DNA from: a bacterium
GTDB lineage: Bacteria > Planctomycetota > UBA11346
Assembly (NCBI GenBank): GCA_020049615.1
Contig: JAIFKN010000177.1
Span: 1-13,352 of the forward strand
DNA: 13,352 bases
Direction: 5' to 3'
Shown here: piece by piece, positions 1 through 6,106 of the stretch
Numbering within the stretch: the first letter of the stretch is position 1
How the letters are laid out: the number at the start of each line of letters is the position of its first letter
Program-made: the position numbers and the translations under genes
The notes under the pieces: generated by a model
Told to the model about the DNA's origin: nothing
Seen by the model: only the letters and a program-made list of their open reading frames with translations
The model's database searches: none

Positions 1-726
1 GCCGACCAGGTGCTGTACCTGCTCGGCAATTTCGAACAGGAGTCCGGTGGCTGGGATTCCGCCATCGACCGCTACCGTTCGCTGCTCGGACGCTTCCCCG
101 ACAGCGCGCGCGCCCCCGACGCCCAGTTCAAGATCGCGCAGTGCTACGAGGAGATGAAGCGCTTCGACGACGCCTGGGAGTCCTACGTCCGGCTCGCCTA
201 CCGCTGGCCGGAGCACGAACTGGTCGCCGACGCCATGGCGCGCATCGGCCTGTTCTACGACGATCGCGGCAAGGCCCTCGCCAAGACCGCGCGCGACGCC
301 TGGCTGAAGGACAATCCCGGCGGCGACCCCCTGCTGGCGCCGCTGCCGCCGGAGGCAGCGACCGAGTTCGGGCAGGCCGCGGCGGTCTATGGCAAGCTGG
401 TCGAGCGCTTCCCCGAGCACCGCATCGCCGACCAGATCCTGCTCGCGCAGGGCAACAGCCTGTACCAGTGCCGCCGCTGGCTCGACGCCCAGCGCGTCTT
501 CGACGGCTTCGTCCTGCGCTTCAGCGGCAGCCCGGCGATGCCCAAGGGCCTGTACTGGGCCGCCTCCTCCGCCCTCGAGGCGGGCGATGCCCGCGGCGCC
601 TTCCTGCGCTTCGGCCGCTTGACCCAGGACTACCCCGAGTCCAGCGAAGCCAAGTTCGCCCGCGGCCGGCTGCTGACCGACAAGCGGCTGCAGAAGGTCA
701 GCCTGGTCGATCCGGACGCCAAGTGA
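1..726 (+). CDS. TPR-repeat protein, C-terminal part (5' end outside window)
   Basis: The frame is open from the first base, so the true start lies upstream and 241 C-terminal residues are visible. The sequence is helical and shows TPR-like (tol-pal YbgF/BamD style) units of the pattern W/Y-x-x-A-x-x-x-Y-x-x-L-x-x-x-F-P, for example around residues 17-34, 53-70, 125-140 and 158-172. The repeated 'RFP' turns are typical of these families. TPR arrays are protein-protein scaffolds. The gene ends 28 bp before the ExbB-type gene, so it is most likely the first visible member of the motor operon, and the protein is probably periplasmic, like the second TPR protein at the operon's end. The signal peptide, if any, is outside the window. 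The TPR assignment is good; the partner and exact role are unknown. Confidence 0.8.
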   Translation, partial: ADQVLYLLGNFEQESGGWDSAIDRYRSLLGRFPDSARAPDAQFKIAQCYEEMKRFDDAWESYVRLAYRWPEHELVADAMARIGLFYDDRGKALAKTARDAWLKDNPGGDPLLAPLPPEAATEFGQAAAVYGKLVERFPEHRIADQILLAQGNSLYQCRRWLDAQRVFDGFVLRFSGSPAMPKGLYWAASSALEAGDARGAFLRFGRLTQDYPESSEAKFARGRLLTDKRLQKVSLVDPDAK

Positions 727-740
727 CCCCCATCCCCATC

Positions 741-744
741 GGAG
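741..744 (+). promoter_or_regulatory. Shine-Dalgarno site of the exbB-like gene
   Basis: GGAG lies 10 bases before ATG 755. A second ATG follows directly at 758 and is also within reach. It is in the only real spacer (28 bp) of this operon apart from the 4-base gap at 2564-2567; the other junctions overlap. Confidence 0.5.
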
Positions 745-754
745 CCCCCATCCC

Positions 755-1405
755 ATGATGCAATACCTGATCGACGGCGGCTGGTGCATGTGGCCGATCC
801 TCGGCTGCTCGGTCATCGCCCTCGGCATCTACCTGGAACGCCGCGAGGCGCTGCGCGAGGCCGAGATCGACACCGACGCCCTGATCGACGACATCAGCGG
901 CCGGGTGCAGGCCGACGACCTCGACGGGGCGGTGGCCGCGGCCGAGGAGGCGCCCGGTCCGGTCGCCGCCACCCTGGCGGTCGGCCTGCGCAAGATGCGC
1001 TTCCTCTCCGGGCTGGGCAAGCAGCCCGAGGAGATCGAGGCCGGCGTGACCAAGGCGATGGAGGACCACGGCGCCAGCGTCGTCGACCATCTCGAGCGCA
1101 ACCTGCCGATGCTCGCGACCATGGCGGCGATGGCGCCGCTGATCGGCATGCTCGGCACGGTGGTCGGCCTGATCGACGCCTTCAGCGCGATCATGCAGGC
1201 GGGCAACGTCAGGCCGGACAAGGTCGCGGGCGGCATCTCGGTCGCGCTGCTCACCACCGCCGCCGGCCTGATCGTGGCCGTGCCGGCGACGCTGTTCTAC
1301 AACACCCTGGTGGCGCGGGTGAACCGCGTGCTGCTGCGGGTGCAGAGCGCCGGCACCGAGCTGGCCGAGGAGCTGGCGGCCATCCGCTCGCGGACCGGCG
1401 GATGA
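755..1405 (+). CDS. ExbB/TolQ/MotA family proton-channel protein
   Basis: This 216-residue inner-membrane protein belongs to the MotA/TolQ/ExbB family, which forms the pentameric proton-conducting stator around an ExbD/TolR dimer and turns proton motive force into mechanical work. Three membrane segments are visible: about 12-27, 117-142 and 160-182, with the long cytoplasmic loop between the first two that is typical of the family. The second segment carries APLIG-MLGTVVG (128-138) and the third carries LLTTAAG (165-171). Thr135 and Thr168 fall where E. coli ExbB has its channel threonines Thr148 and Thr181, judged by motif. Length is normal for ExbB/TolQ. ATG 755 has an upstream GGAG. The stop overlaps the next start by ATGA, indicating translational coupling to the two ExbD genes. 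ExbB, TolQ and gliding-motor AglR cannot be told apart by sequence alone, so no symbol is given. Confidence 0.93.
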   Translation: MMQYLIDGGWCMWPILGCSVIALGIYLERREALREAEIDTDALIDDISGRVQADDLDGAVAAAEEAPGPVAATLAVGLRKMRFLSGLGKQPEEIEAGVTKAMEDHGASVVDHLERNLPMLATMAAMAPLIGMLGTVVGLIDAFSAIMQAGNVRPDKVAGGISVALLTTAAGLIVAVPATLFYNTLVARVNRVLLRVQSAGTELAEELAAIRSRTGG

Positions 1406-1812
1406 GACTGCCGCTGCGGCGGGGACGCATCCTCACCGACTCCAGCCTGGTCAGCATGGGCGACATCGCCTTCCAGCTGATCGTCTTCTTCATGGTGGCG
1501 GCGACCTTCGCGCGCTCGATGTCGATGAACGTCGAACTGCCCAGCGGCGACGACGACGCGGTGCAGGACGACGGCAGGTCGATCACCGTGCAGGCGGGCG
1601 CCAAGGCCATCGCCGTCAACGAGCAGCCGCTGGAGTTCGCCCAGCTCGAGGGCCGCCTGCGCGAGCTGCTCGCCGGCCGCGCCGAGGGCGCCGAGCGGGT
1701 GGTCGTGCTGGTGACCAGCGATGACATCCCCTTCCAGCGCCATGCCTCGGTCATGCACACCATCCGCCGGGCCGGCGGGGTGGTGGCGGTGATGTACGAG
1801 GAGGAGCAATGA
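1402..1812 (+). CDS. ExbD/TolR family protein, first copy
   Basis: This 136-residue protein has a short basic cytoplasmic start, one membrane helix (about 19-37) and a small periplasmic domain, the layout of ExbD/TolR. Asp21, at the start of the helix in SMGDIAFQ, matches the essential proton-carrying aspartate of the family (Asp25 in E. coli ExbD). The periplasmic part ends with the usual conserved block of ExbD domains (HTIRRAGGVVAVM, near 119-131). The start is the ATG overlapping the ExbB stop. A longer reading frame upstream (from 784) is out of phase with ExbB and is spurious. The gene overlaps the second ExbD gene by ATGA. Having two ExbD genes per ExbB is common in PVC bacteria and also occurs in AglR/AglQ/AglS of Myxococcus, known from that literature and not shown here. 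Confidence 0.92.
   Translation: MRLPLRRGRILTDSSLVSMGDIAFQLIVFFMVAATFARSMSMNVELPSGDDDAVQDDGRSITVQAGAKAIAVNEQPLEFAQLEGRLRELLAGRAEGAERVVVLVTSDDIPFQRHASVMHTIRRAGGVVAVMYEEEQ
1444..1496 (+). repeat. Internal 53-bp near-identical repeat, copy 1 (exbD paralogues)
   Basis: These 53 bases match 1851-1903 with one difference (C at 1461, A at 1868). They encode the start of the ExbD membrane helix including the key Asp. Similarity drops sharply on both sides. Confidence 0.85.
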
Positions 1813-2228
1813 AGCTGCAGCTCCGCCGCGCCACCCTGCTGCGGGACAGCAGCCTGGTCAGCATGGGAGACATCGCCTTCCAGCTGATCGTCTTCTTCAT
1901 GGTCACCACCACCTTCATGCGCGACAGCGTGCAGGTCGATCTGCCGCAGCTGCCCAGCAGCGACAAGACCGAGGCGGCGATCAGCGTGGCGGTGGACGAG
2001 GACGGCAAGCTGCATCTCGACGGCCAGCCGGTGGACACCGCCGGCTCGCTGGAATCGCAGCTGCGCCAGCTGCTCGAAGGCCGGACCACGCCCGAGGACC
2101 GCCAGGTGCGGTTCCGCTGCGATGCCCGCCTGACCCAGAAGGACTACCGCGCCGCCATGGAGGCGGTGAGCAACGCCGGCGGCGTGATCGCCGTGATGCA
2201 CGACCCAGCAGCAGAAGGCACCCCATGA
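1809..2228 (+). CDS. ExbD/TolR family protein, second copy
   Basis: This 139-residue paralogue of the preceding gene has the same architecture: a basic N-tail, a helix at about 19-38 with Asp21 as the putative proton carrier, and a periplasmic ExbD domain ending in VSNAGGVIAVM. Residues 13-32 are identical to the first copy, while the periplasmic domains are clearly diverged. The two probably form a heterodimer inside the ExbB pentamer (inference). It begins inside the previous stop (ATGA) and its own stop overlaps the next start in the same way. Family assignment is firm; which of TolR, ExbD or AglQ/S it is closest to is not decidable here. Confidence 0.92.
   Translation: MKLQLRRATLLRDSSLVSMGDIAFQLIVFFMVTTTFMRDSVQVDLPQLPSSDKTEAAISVAVDEDGKLHLDGQPVDTAGSLESQLRQLLEGRTTPEDRQVRFRCDARLTQKDYRAAMEAVSNAGGVIAVMHDPAAEGTP
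1851..1903 (+). repeat. Internal 53-bp near-identical repeat, copy 2 (exbD paralogues)
   Basis: This is the second copy of the block at 1444-1496, in the downstream exbD paralogue, 407 bp away and in the same orientation. Confidence 0.85.
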
Positions 2229-2563
2229 GCGCAAGCGATTCCACCCACCTCCGCCGCCTGATGCGCTGGATCCTGATCAGCCTCGGGATCCATGCCGCGC
2301 TGCTCCTGGTCACCTCGATCGGCTGGCTGATCGGCCTGTTCAGCCCGCCGGCGCCCGCCGAACCCGCCAAACCAGCGCAAGCCGCCGCCCCGGCGGCGAA
2401 GCCGCCGGCGACGACGGAGCAGCCCGCACCACCCACCGGAGCCCTGCCACCGGTGCCGAAGGCCACCGACGCCGACGCCGCCTATTTCGGCAAGCCCGAG
2501 ACCGACCCGAAGAAGCTGCAGGAAGGTCCCGACGCCCGGCCGGACCTCGACGCCCTGAAGTGA
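2225..2563 (+). CDS. Short TonB-like membrane protein with Pro/Ala-rich tail
   Basis: This 112-residue protein has a basic N-terminus (RRLMR, 10-14), one strong membrane helix (about 15-39) and a periplasmic tail rich in Pro, Ala and Lys (41-80), followed by a short acidic end. The helix begins Ser19-x-x-x-His23, the spacing of the Ser16/His20 pair that TonB uses to engage ExbB-ExbD. The later Leu/Ser positions of the TonB 'SHLS' motif do not line up. No C-terminal TonB domain is present, so it looks like the anchor and spacer of a TonB without its receptor-binding end. It overlaps the second ExbD gene by ATGA and stops 4 bp before the next ATG (2568). It may be an accessory or linker of the motor; it could also be a lineage-specific small membrane protein only resembling TonB. 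It matches no named family that I recognise. Confidence 0.7.
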   Translation: MSASDSTHLRRLMRWILISLGIHAALLLVTSIGWLIGLFSPPAPAEPAKPAQAAAPAAKPPATTEQPAPPTGALPPVPKATDADAAYFGKPETDPKKLQEGPDARPDLDALK

Positions 2564-2567
2564 GCGC

Positions 2568-2705
2568 ATGACCGCCTCCCCCGACTGGTCGCGCCGGCTG
2601 CTCTACGCCGCCCCGGTCCTCGCCTGCGCGGCGTGGATCGCGGCGCGTATCGTGCTTGCCGGCGGCACGCCGCCGCCGACCGGCTGGGTCGCCAGGCTCG
2701 TCGCT
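2568..2705 (+). other. Probable out-of-frame N-terminus of the DUF4159 gene (frameshift near 2700)
   Basis: ATG 2568 lies 4 bp after the previous stop, as expected in this operon. It opens a frame that encodes a basic start, a clear membrane helix (about residues 10-32) and a turn rich in Pro and Thr. Third codon positions in this frame are nearly all G or C until about 2700. After that, this frame loses the bias (codons such as GCT, GCA, CCT, GGT, AGT) and runs to a stop at 2849, while the frame beginning at 2633 gains it. Joining the two with one extra base near 2700 gives a second helix (GWVARLV-x-SAGGIPLALAWWL), then a strongly basic loop, then the third helix before the DUF4159 domain. 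This topology obeys the positive-inside rule. I read this as the true N-terminus, separated by a one-base loss (mutation or sequencing error). Confidence 0.6.
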
Positions 2706-3781
2706 CCGCCGGCGGCATCCCCCTCGCCCTGGCCTGGTGGCTGCGCCAGTTGCGCCGCTTCCGCGAACGCCGCCGCCCGCAGCCGCACGACCGGCCGGCG
2801 CGCATCGCCCGCCGCCTCGACGAGGAGCGGCGCCTGCGCTTCGGACTGATGGGCTCCTATCAGGCCCATGTCATCCTCTTCCTCATCCCCTTCCTCGTCT
2901 TCAGCTGTGCGCAGCGCCTCGGCCCGCCGGGCGGCGGCGGCGGCATCGTCGGTGAGAAGCCACAGGAGGAGCAGGTAGAAGTGGTCAAGGTGGTGCGCAA
3001 GAAGATGATCGTCAATCCGTTCAGCGCCATCAAGCTGAAGAAGCCCCAGGAGGTCGAGATCGACATCCGCGAGGAGACCAAGCGCCTGGCCACCGCCCAG
3101 CAGGCTGGTGGCGATGGCCAGGGCAGCGGCGGCTACGAGGGAGGCGAAGGCGCCGAACTGCAGTTCGCCATCCTCGACCACGGCGCCGGCGGCTGGGACG
3201 ACGCGATGGCGGTGGCAGCGCCGAACCTGCTGCGCGAGCTGCGCACCAGGCTGTCGGTGCCCACCGCGCGTCGGCCGGTCGCTGTCACCATGGGCGACCT
3301 GATGGCGCAGCAGGATGACGCGCAGCAGCCGTCGCTGCTCTACCTCTGCCTCGGCAAGGGCGGGCCGCGTATCGCCGATCGCGAGATCGAATGGCTGCGC
3401 CGCTACCTCGTCGAGCTGCACGGTCTGCTCCTCCTCGACGACACCGGCGGCGGTCGTGGCCACGCCGAGAACCTCGCCCGCCGCATCCTTCCCGGGCGGC
3501 CGATGGTGCCGATGCCGGCCGACGACGCGCTCTGGCGCATCCGCCAGCCGATGCTGGACAAGGACCGCGCCCTGGCCCGTCATGGCGGCGACCGCGTGCT
3601 GGGGGTGCGCGAAGGCCAGCGCTGGGCGCTGATCTACCATCCCGGCGACCTCGTCGACGGCTGGCGTGGCGCCTACGGCTCGCAGTGGCAGGAGATCGCC
3701 TACCAGTTCGGCACCAACGTGTTCGACTACGCCACCCGCATGTTCACCCGCCGTCTGCGCGCCCATACTCCCGCGCCATGA
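2633..3781 (+). CDS. Membrane-anchored DUF4159 protein (frame probably continues from 2568 via a frameshift)
   Basis: In the uninterrupted frame this is 382 residues from GTG 2633, but the genuine start is probably ATG 2568 in another frame. A membrane helix lies at about 74-91 (numbering from 2633), preceded by a very basic stretch (38-69) and followed by a Gly-rich and charged linker (98-175). Residues 176 to about 375 match DUF4159, a domain with a ThuA/glutamine-amidotransferase-like fold and no established activity. Recognisable parts are LQFAILDHGAGGWDDAM, the strand LLYLCLGKGG, then REIEWLRRYL...GLLLLDDTGG, RRILPGRPMVPMPADDALW, and IYHPGDLVDGW near the end. The helix starts Ser75-x-x-x-His79, again the TonB-like spacing. 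ATG 2849 (Met73) is an alternative start; Cys92 after the helix is a poor lipobox. The 3' end overlaps the next gene by ATGA. I infer a periplasmic effector driven by the ExbBD motor. Confidence 0.82.
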   Translation: MDRGAYRACRRHAAADRLGRQARRSAGGIPLALAWWLRQLRRFRERRRPQPHDRPARIARRLDEERRLRFGLMGSYQAHVILFLIPFLVFSCAQRLGPPGGGGGIVGEKPQEEQVEVVKVVRKKMIVNPFSAIKLKKPQEVEIDIREETKRLATAQQAGGDGQGSGGYEGGEGAELQFAILDHGAGGWDDAMAVAAPNLLRELRTRLSVPTARRPVAVTMGDLMAQQDDAQQPSLLYLCLGKGGPRIADREIEWLRRYLVELHGLLLLDDTGGGRGHAENLARRILPGRPMVPMPADDALWRIRQPMLDKDRALARHGGDRVLGVREGQRWALIYHPGDLVDGWRGAYGSQWQEIAYQFGTNVFDYATRMFTRRLRAHTPAP

Positions 3782-5496
3782 TCAGCCGCCTCGTCCTGGC
3801 CGCCCTCCTCGCCGCCCTGCTGCCGGCGGGCGAACCGCGGCTGGCTCCCGACGCGACCGCTCTCGAGCAGCTGCCGCAGGCTGAGCGCTGGCAGCTGATC
3901 GAAGCGCAGGAGGCCTACGGCAAGGACCGCTTCGGCGCTGCAGCCATCGCCTGGGAGAAGTTCGTCCGCCGCTTTCCGGAGAGCCCGATGTGGGCCTGGG
4001 CCGGCTGGCGGCGGGCCGAGGCCCTGCGCCAGGATCGCAAACAGGAAGGCGCCATCGCCGCGCTGAAGGAGCTGGTCGAGCTGGCCCCCGACGCGCCCGA
4101 GCTGCCCGAGGCGTTGCTGCTGCTCGCCGAGTGCCAGGCCGAGGCCGGCCTGGTCGCCGAGGCCCAGCGCACCGCCAAGGACCTGCTGCAGCGCTTTCCG
4201 GCCGTCCCCGCGGCGACGCCGGCCCGGCTGCTGCTCGATGATGCGGTGGTGAACCTGGCCAAGCAGGACGGCCGGCCGGCCGACCGGCTGCGCAGCGAGC
4301 GCCTCACCATCCTCGGCCCCCTCGCCGAGCGCATCGATGCCGACCGGCGCAACGCCCGCGCCTACGATCAGGGTCTGCGCCGCCTCGCCGAGCTCGCCTT
4401 CGCCGCCGGGGAGCTGCCGCGCGTGGCCGCCCTGGTCCGCATGATCACCGCCTCGCCGCAGGCCAGGGACTATGACGACTTCCGCCGCGACGCCGGTCGC
4501 ACCCTGATCCAGCGCGCCTGGAGCTCGGGCGCCGATCCGCTCGCCGCCGAGCTGGCGGCCGTGCTGTGGCCGCAGGCGCCGACCCAGACGCTGGAGCGCG
4601 GCCGGCTGCGCCTCGACTGGCTGCGCTGGGTGCAGCGCGAGCCGCAGACGGTGGCCAAGGCCCTCGGACTCGAACCCAAGGCGCTCCAGGAGCGCATCCC
4701 CGGCGACTTCCTCGAACTCGCCAGCGGAGCCGAGGCGGCGGCGAAGGCCCTCGGCCGCAGCGACGACACGCGCCGGGGCCTCGCGTTCCTCGCCGCCGCC
4801 GCCCGCCTGTCCGCCGGCCGCGACGCCGAGGCGGCGGACGGCCTGGTCGCGGCCCTGGGTCGCGCTCCGGGCCGGGGCGACGCCCGTGAATGGTACGAAC
4901 TGGGCGAACGCGCCGGCATCGAGCCCGGCAAGCTGCTGGCCATCCTCCCCCGCATCGGCGATCCCCGCGAACGCCGCCTCGCCGAGATGGACCTCAAGGG
5001 CCAGGCCGCCCGTCGGCAGCGGTCCGGCCCTGAGGCCACGGCCTGGGCGGGCGAGGCGGTGGCGATCGCGGCCGCCTTCGAGAGCGAGGATCCCGAGCGC
5101 ATCGGGGAGTACATCGATGTGCAGGCCGAACTGCTGCGCCGCGTCCTCAAGCAGCACGACCGCGCGATCGAGGCCTACGCCCGCCTGAACCGCCCGCCTG
5201 GCACCGACTTCGCCATCGCCGAGACCCTCTCCGAGAAGGGCGACCACCCCGCGGCCGCGGCCAAGCTCTCCGAGATCGCCGCCATCCACGCCGGCAAGGA
5301 TGCCGGCGGCGACGCCTCCGTGCGCCTCGGCCGCCTGCTGCACCGCGAACTCAAGGACAAGGCCCGGGCGGTGGCGATCCTGCGTCAGGTCTGCGACGAT
5401 TACCCCAACACCAAGCACTACTCCGAGGCCCACCGCTACCTGCAGAGTGAACTCGGCGTCACCTACACGGGGGGCGGCGGCAAGCGGAAGCCGTAG
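3778..5496 (+). CDS. Exported TPR-repeat protein
   Basis: This 572-residue protein starts at the ATG that overlaps the DUF4159 stop; a longer open frame upstream is only the wrong phase of that gene. Residues 1 to about 20 form a signal peptide (MISR then a run of Leu/Ala, with small residues near Pro-Ala-Gly 16-18), so the protein is exported. The first 140 residues hold TPR units (about 42-61, with the RRFPES turn after; 78-97; 113-130). Further helical repeats run through the middle, and a last TPR-like unit, AVAILRQVCDDYPNTKHYSEA, lies near 533-553. The C-terminus ends in a Gly/Lys tail. It is most likely a periplasmic scaffold that pairs with the motor and the other TPR protein at the operon's start. 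No catalytic motif was seen. It is the last gene of the run. Confidence 0.85.
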   Translation: MISRLVLAALLAALLPAGEPRLAPDATALEQLPQAERWQLIEAQEAYGKDRFGAAAIAWEKFVRRFPESPMWAWAGWRRAEALRQDRKQEGAIAALKELVELAPDAPELPEALLLLAECQAEAGLVAEAQRTAKDLLQRFPAVPAATPARLLLDDAVVNLAKQDGRPADRLRSERLTILGPLAERIDADRRNARAYDQGLRRLAELAFAAGELPRVAALVRMITASPQARDYDDFRRDAGRTLIQRAWSSGADPLAAELAAVLWPQAPTQTLERGRLRLDWLRWVQREPQTVAKALGLEPKALQERIPGDFLELASGAEAAAKALGRSDDTRRGLAFLAAAARLSAGRDAEAADGLVAALGRAPGRGDAREWYELGERAGIEPGKLLAILPRIGDPRERRLAEMDLKGQAARRQRSGPEATAWAGEAVAIAAAFESEDPERIGEYIDVQAELLRRVLKQHDRAIEAYARLNRPPGTDFAIAETLSEKGDHPAAAAKLSEIAAIHAGKDAGGDASVRLGRLLHRELKDKARAVAILRQVCDDYPNTKHYSEAHRYLQSELGVTYTGGGGKRKP

Positions 5497-5653
5497 CCGC
5501 TGCGCCGATCGGCAACCTCCCCGTCGCTGCGCGTCGTGGTCGGCATTTGTCCGACCTCCAGTCTCTGGCCGTGCGCGACATCGTGGGCAACAACCTGCGC
5601 CTGAGCTACTTCGAGCCCAGCTCCGAGCAGGCTCCTCCGAGCACGATCTGACG
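5497..5653. other. Convergent spacer between the motor operon and dtd
   Basis: This 157-bp stretch separates two operons that end towards each other. I see no convincing terminator, only weak short inverted repeats and a direct repeat CTCCGAGCA (around 5621-5647). One + frame stays open to TGA 5649-5651 and reads protein-like at its end (RDIVGNNLRLSYFEPSSEQ), but has only GTG 5571 or TTG 5547 as starts and no ribosome site. It is therefore not called as a gene. Confidence 0.4.
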
Positions 5654-6106
5654 CTACTCCCGCAGCCGCGAATCGATGACGATGGTCACCGGTCCGTCGT
5701 TGAGCAGCGACACGGCCATGTCGGCGGCGAAGATGCCGGTCGCCACCGGACGGCCAAGCAGCCGGGACAGCCGCTCGACGAAGGCGAGGTAGAGCCGCTG
5801 GGCCTCGTCGGGCTTGGCCGCGCGCAGGAAGTCCGGGCGGTTGCCGTGCGCGGTCGAGGCCAGCAGGGTGAACTGGCTGACCACCAGGGCTTCGCCGGCG
5901 ATGTCGCCAAGCGCCAGCGACATGCGGCCCTGGACGTCGGGGAAGATGCGGAGCCGGTGGATCTTGCCGACCAGCCAGTCGAGATCGGCCTCGCCATCGC
6001 CGGACTCGACGCCGATCAGGATGAGGAATCCGCGGCCGATGCGCCCGCTCTCGCGTCCGTCGACCGCGACCGCGGCCGAGGCGACGCGCTGGACGACCGC
6101 ACGCAT
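5654..6106 (-). CDS. dtd: D-aminoacyl-tRNA deacylase (DTD)
   Basis: This cytoplasmic proofreading enzyme hydrolyses D-amino acids (and glycine) from mischarged tRNAs. The 150-residue length is normal for bacterial Dtd, and the sequence can be followed from MRAVVQRV at the N-terminus. The two family signatures are present: SQFTL (77-81) and NDGPVT (136-141) with the cross-subunit cis Gly138-Pro139 that enforces chirality. Other hallmarks are RIFPD (53-57) and RPDF (90-93). The start is ATG 6106, whose A is shared with the TGA of the upstream phosphoesterase (TGATG), so the two are co-translated. A longer frame extending to 6730 is the wrong phase of that neighbour. It is the last gene of a five-gene minus-strand run. 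Confidence 0.96.
   Translation of the reverse strand: MRAVVQRVASAAVAVDGRESGRIGRGFLILIGVESGDGEADLDWLVGKIHRLRIFPDVQGRMSLALGDIAGEALVVSQFTLLASTAHGNRPDFLRAAKPDEAQRLYLAFVERLSRLLGRPVATGIFAADMAVSLLNDGPVTIVIDSRLRE

Noticed and set aside
727..754. Repeated CCCCATC before the exbB-like gene
   Set aside because: Three short copies in 28 bp of C-rich spacer; too short to separate from composition.
784..1401. Long N-terminal extension of the first ExbD gene in the same frame
   Set aside because: It is the wrong phase of the ExbB gene, reads as Arg/Gly-rich low-complexity protein, and the ExbD family start fits ATG 1402.
2695..2720. Programmed -1 frameshift signal for the DUF4159 gene
   Set aside because: There is no X-XXY-YYZ heptamer; the C-run at 2709-2713 would need poor re-pairing in the P site. 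A lost base is simpler.
2880..2920. Lipoprotein signal ending at Cys92 of the DUF4159 protein
   Set aside because: The residues before Cys are V-F-S, and Phe is unusual at that lipobox position. A long basic region precedes the helix, which fits a membrane anchor better.
2603..3766. Open frame of 387 codons on the - strand opposite the DUF4159 gene
   Set aside because: The + strand carries the DUF4159 domain and operon overlaps; the antisense translation has no recognisable motif.
3391..3777. N-terminal extension of the second TPR gene
   Set aside because: It overlaps the DUF4159 coding region in another phase; ATG 3778 gives a proper signal peptide and an ATGA overlap.
3727..5433. Open frame of 568 codons on the - strand opposite the second TPR gene
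   Set aside because: Antisense shadow with Gly/Ala/Leu/Gln-rich composition; the + strand has the signal peptide and TPR pattern.
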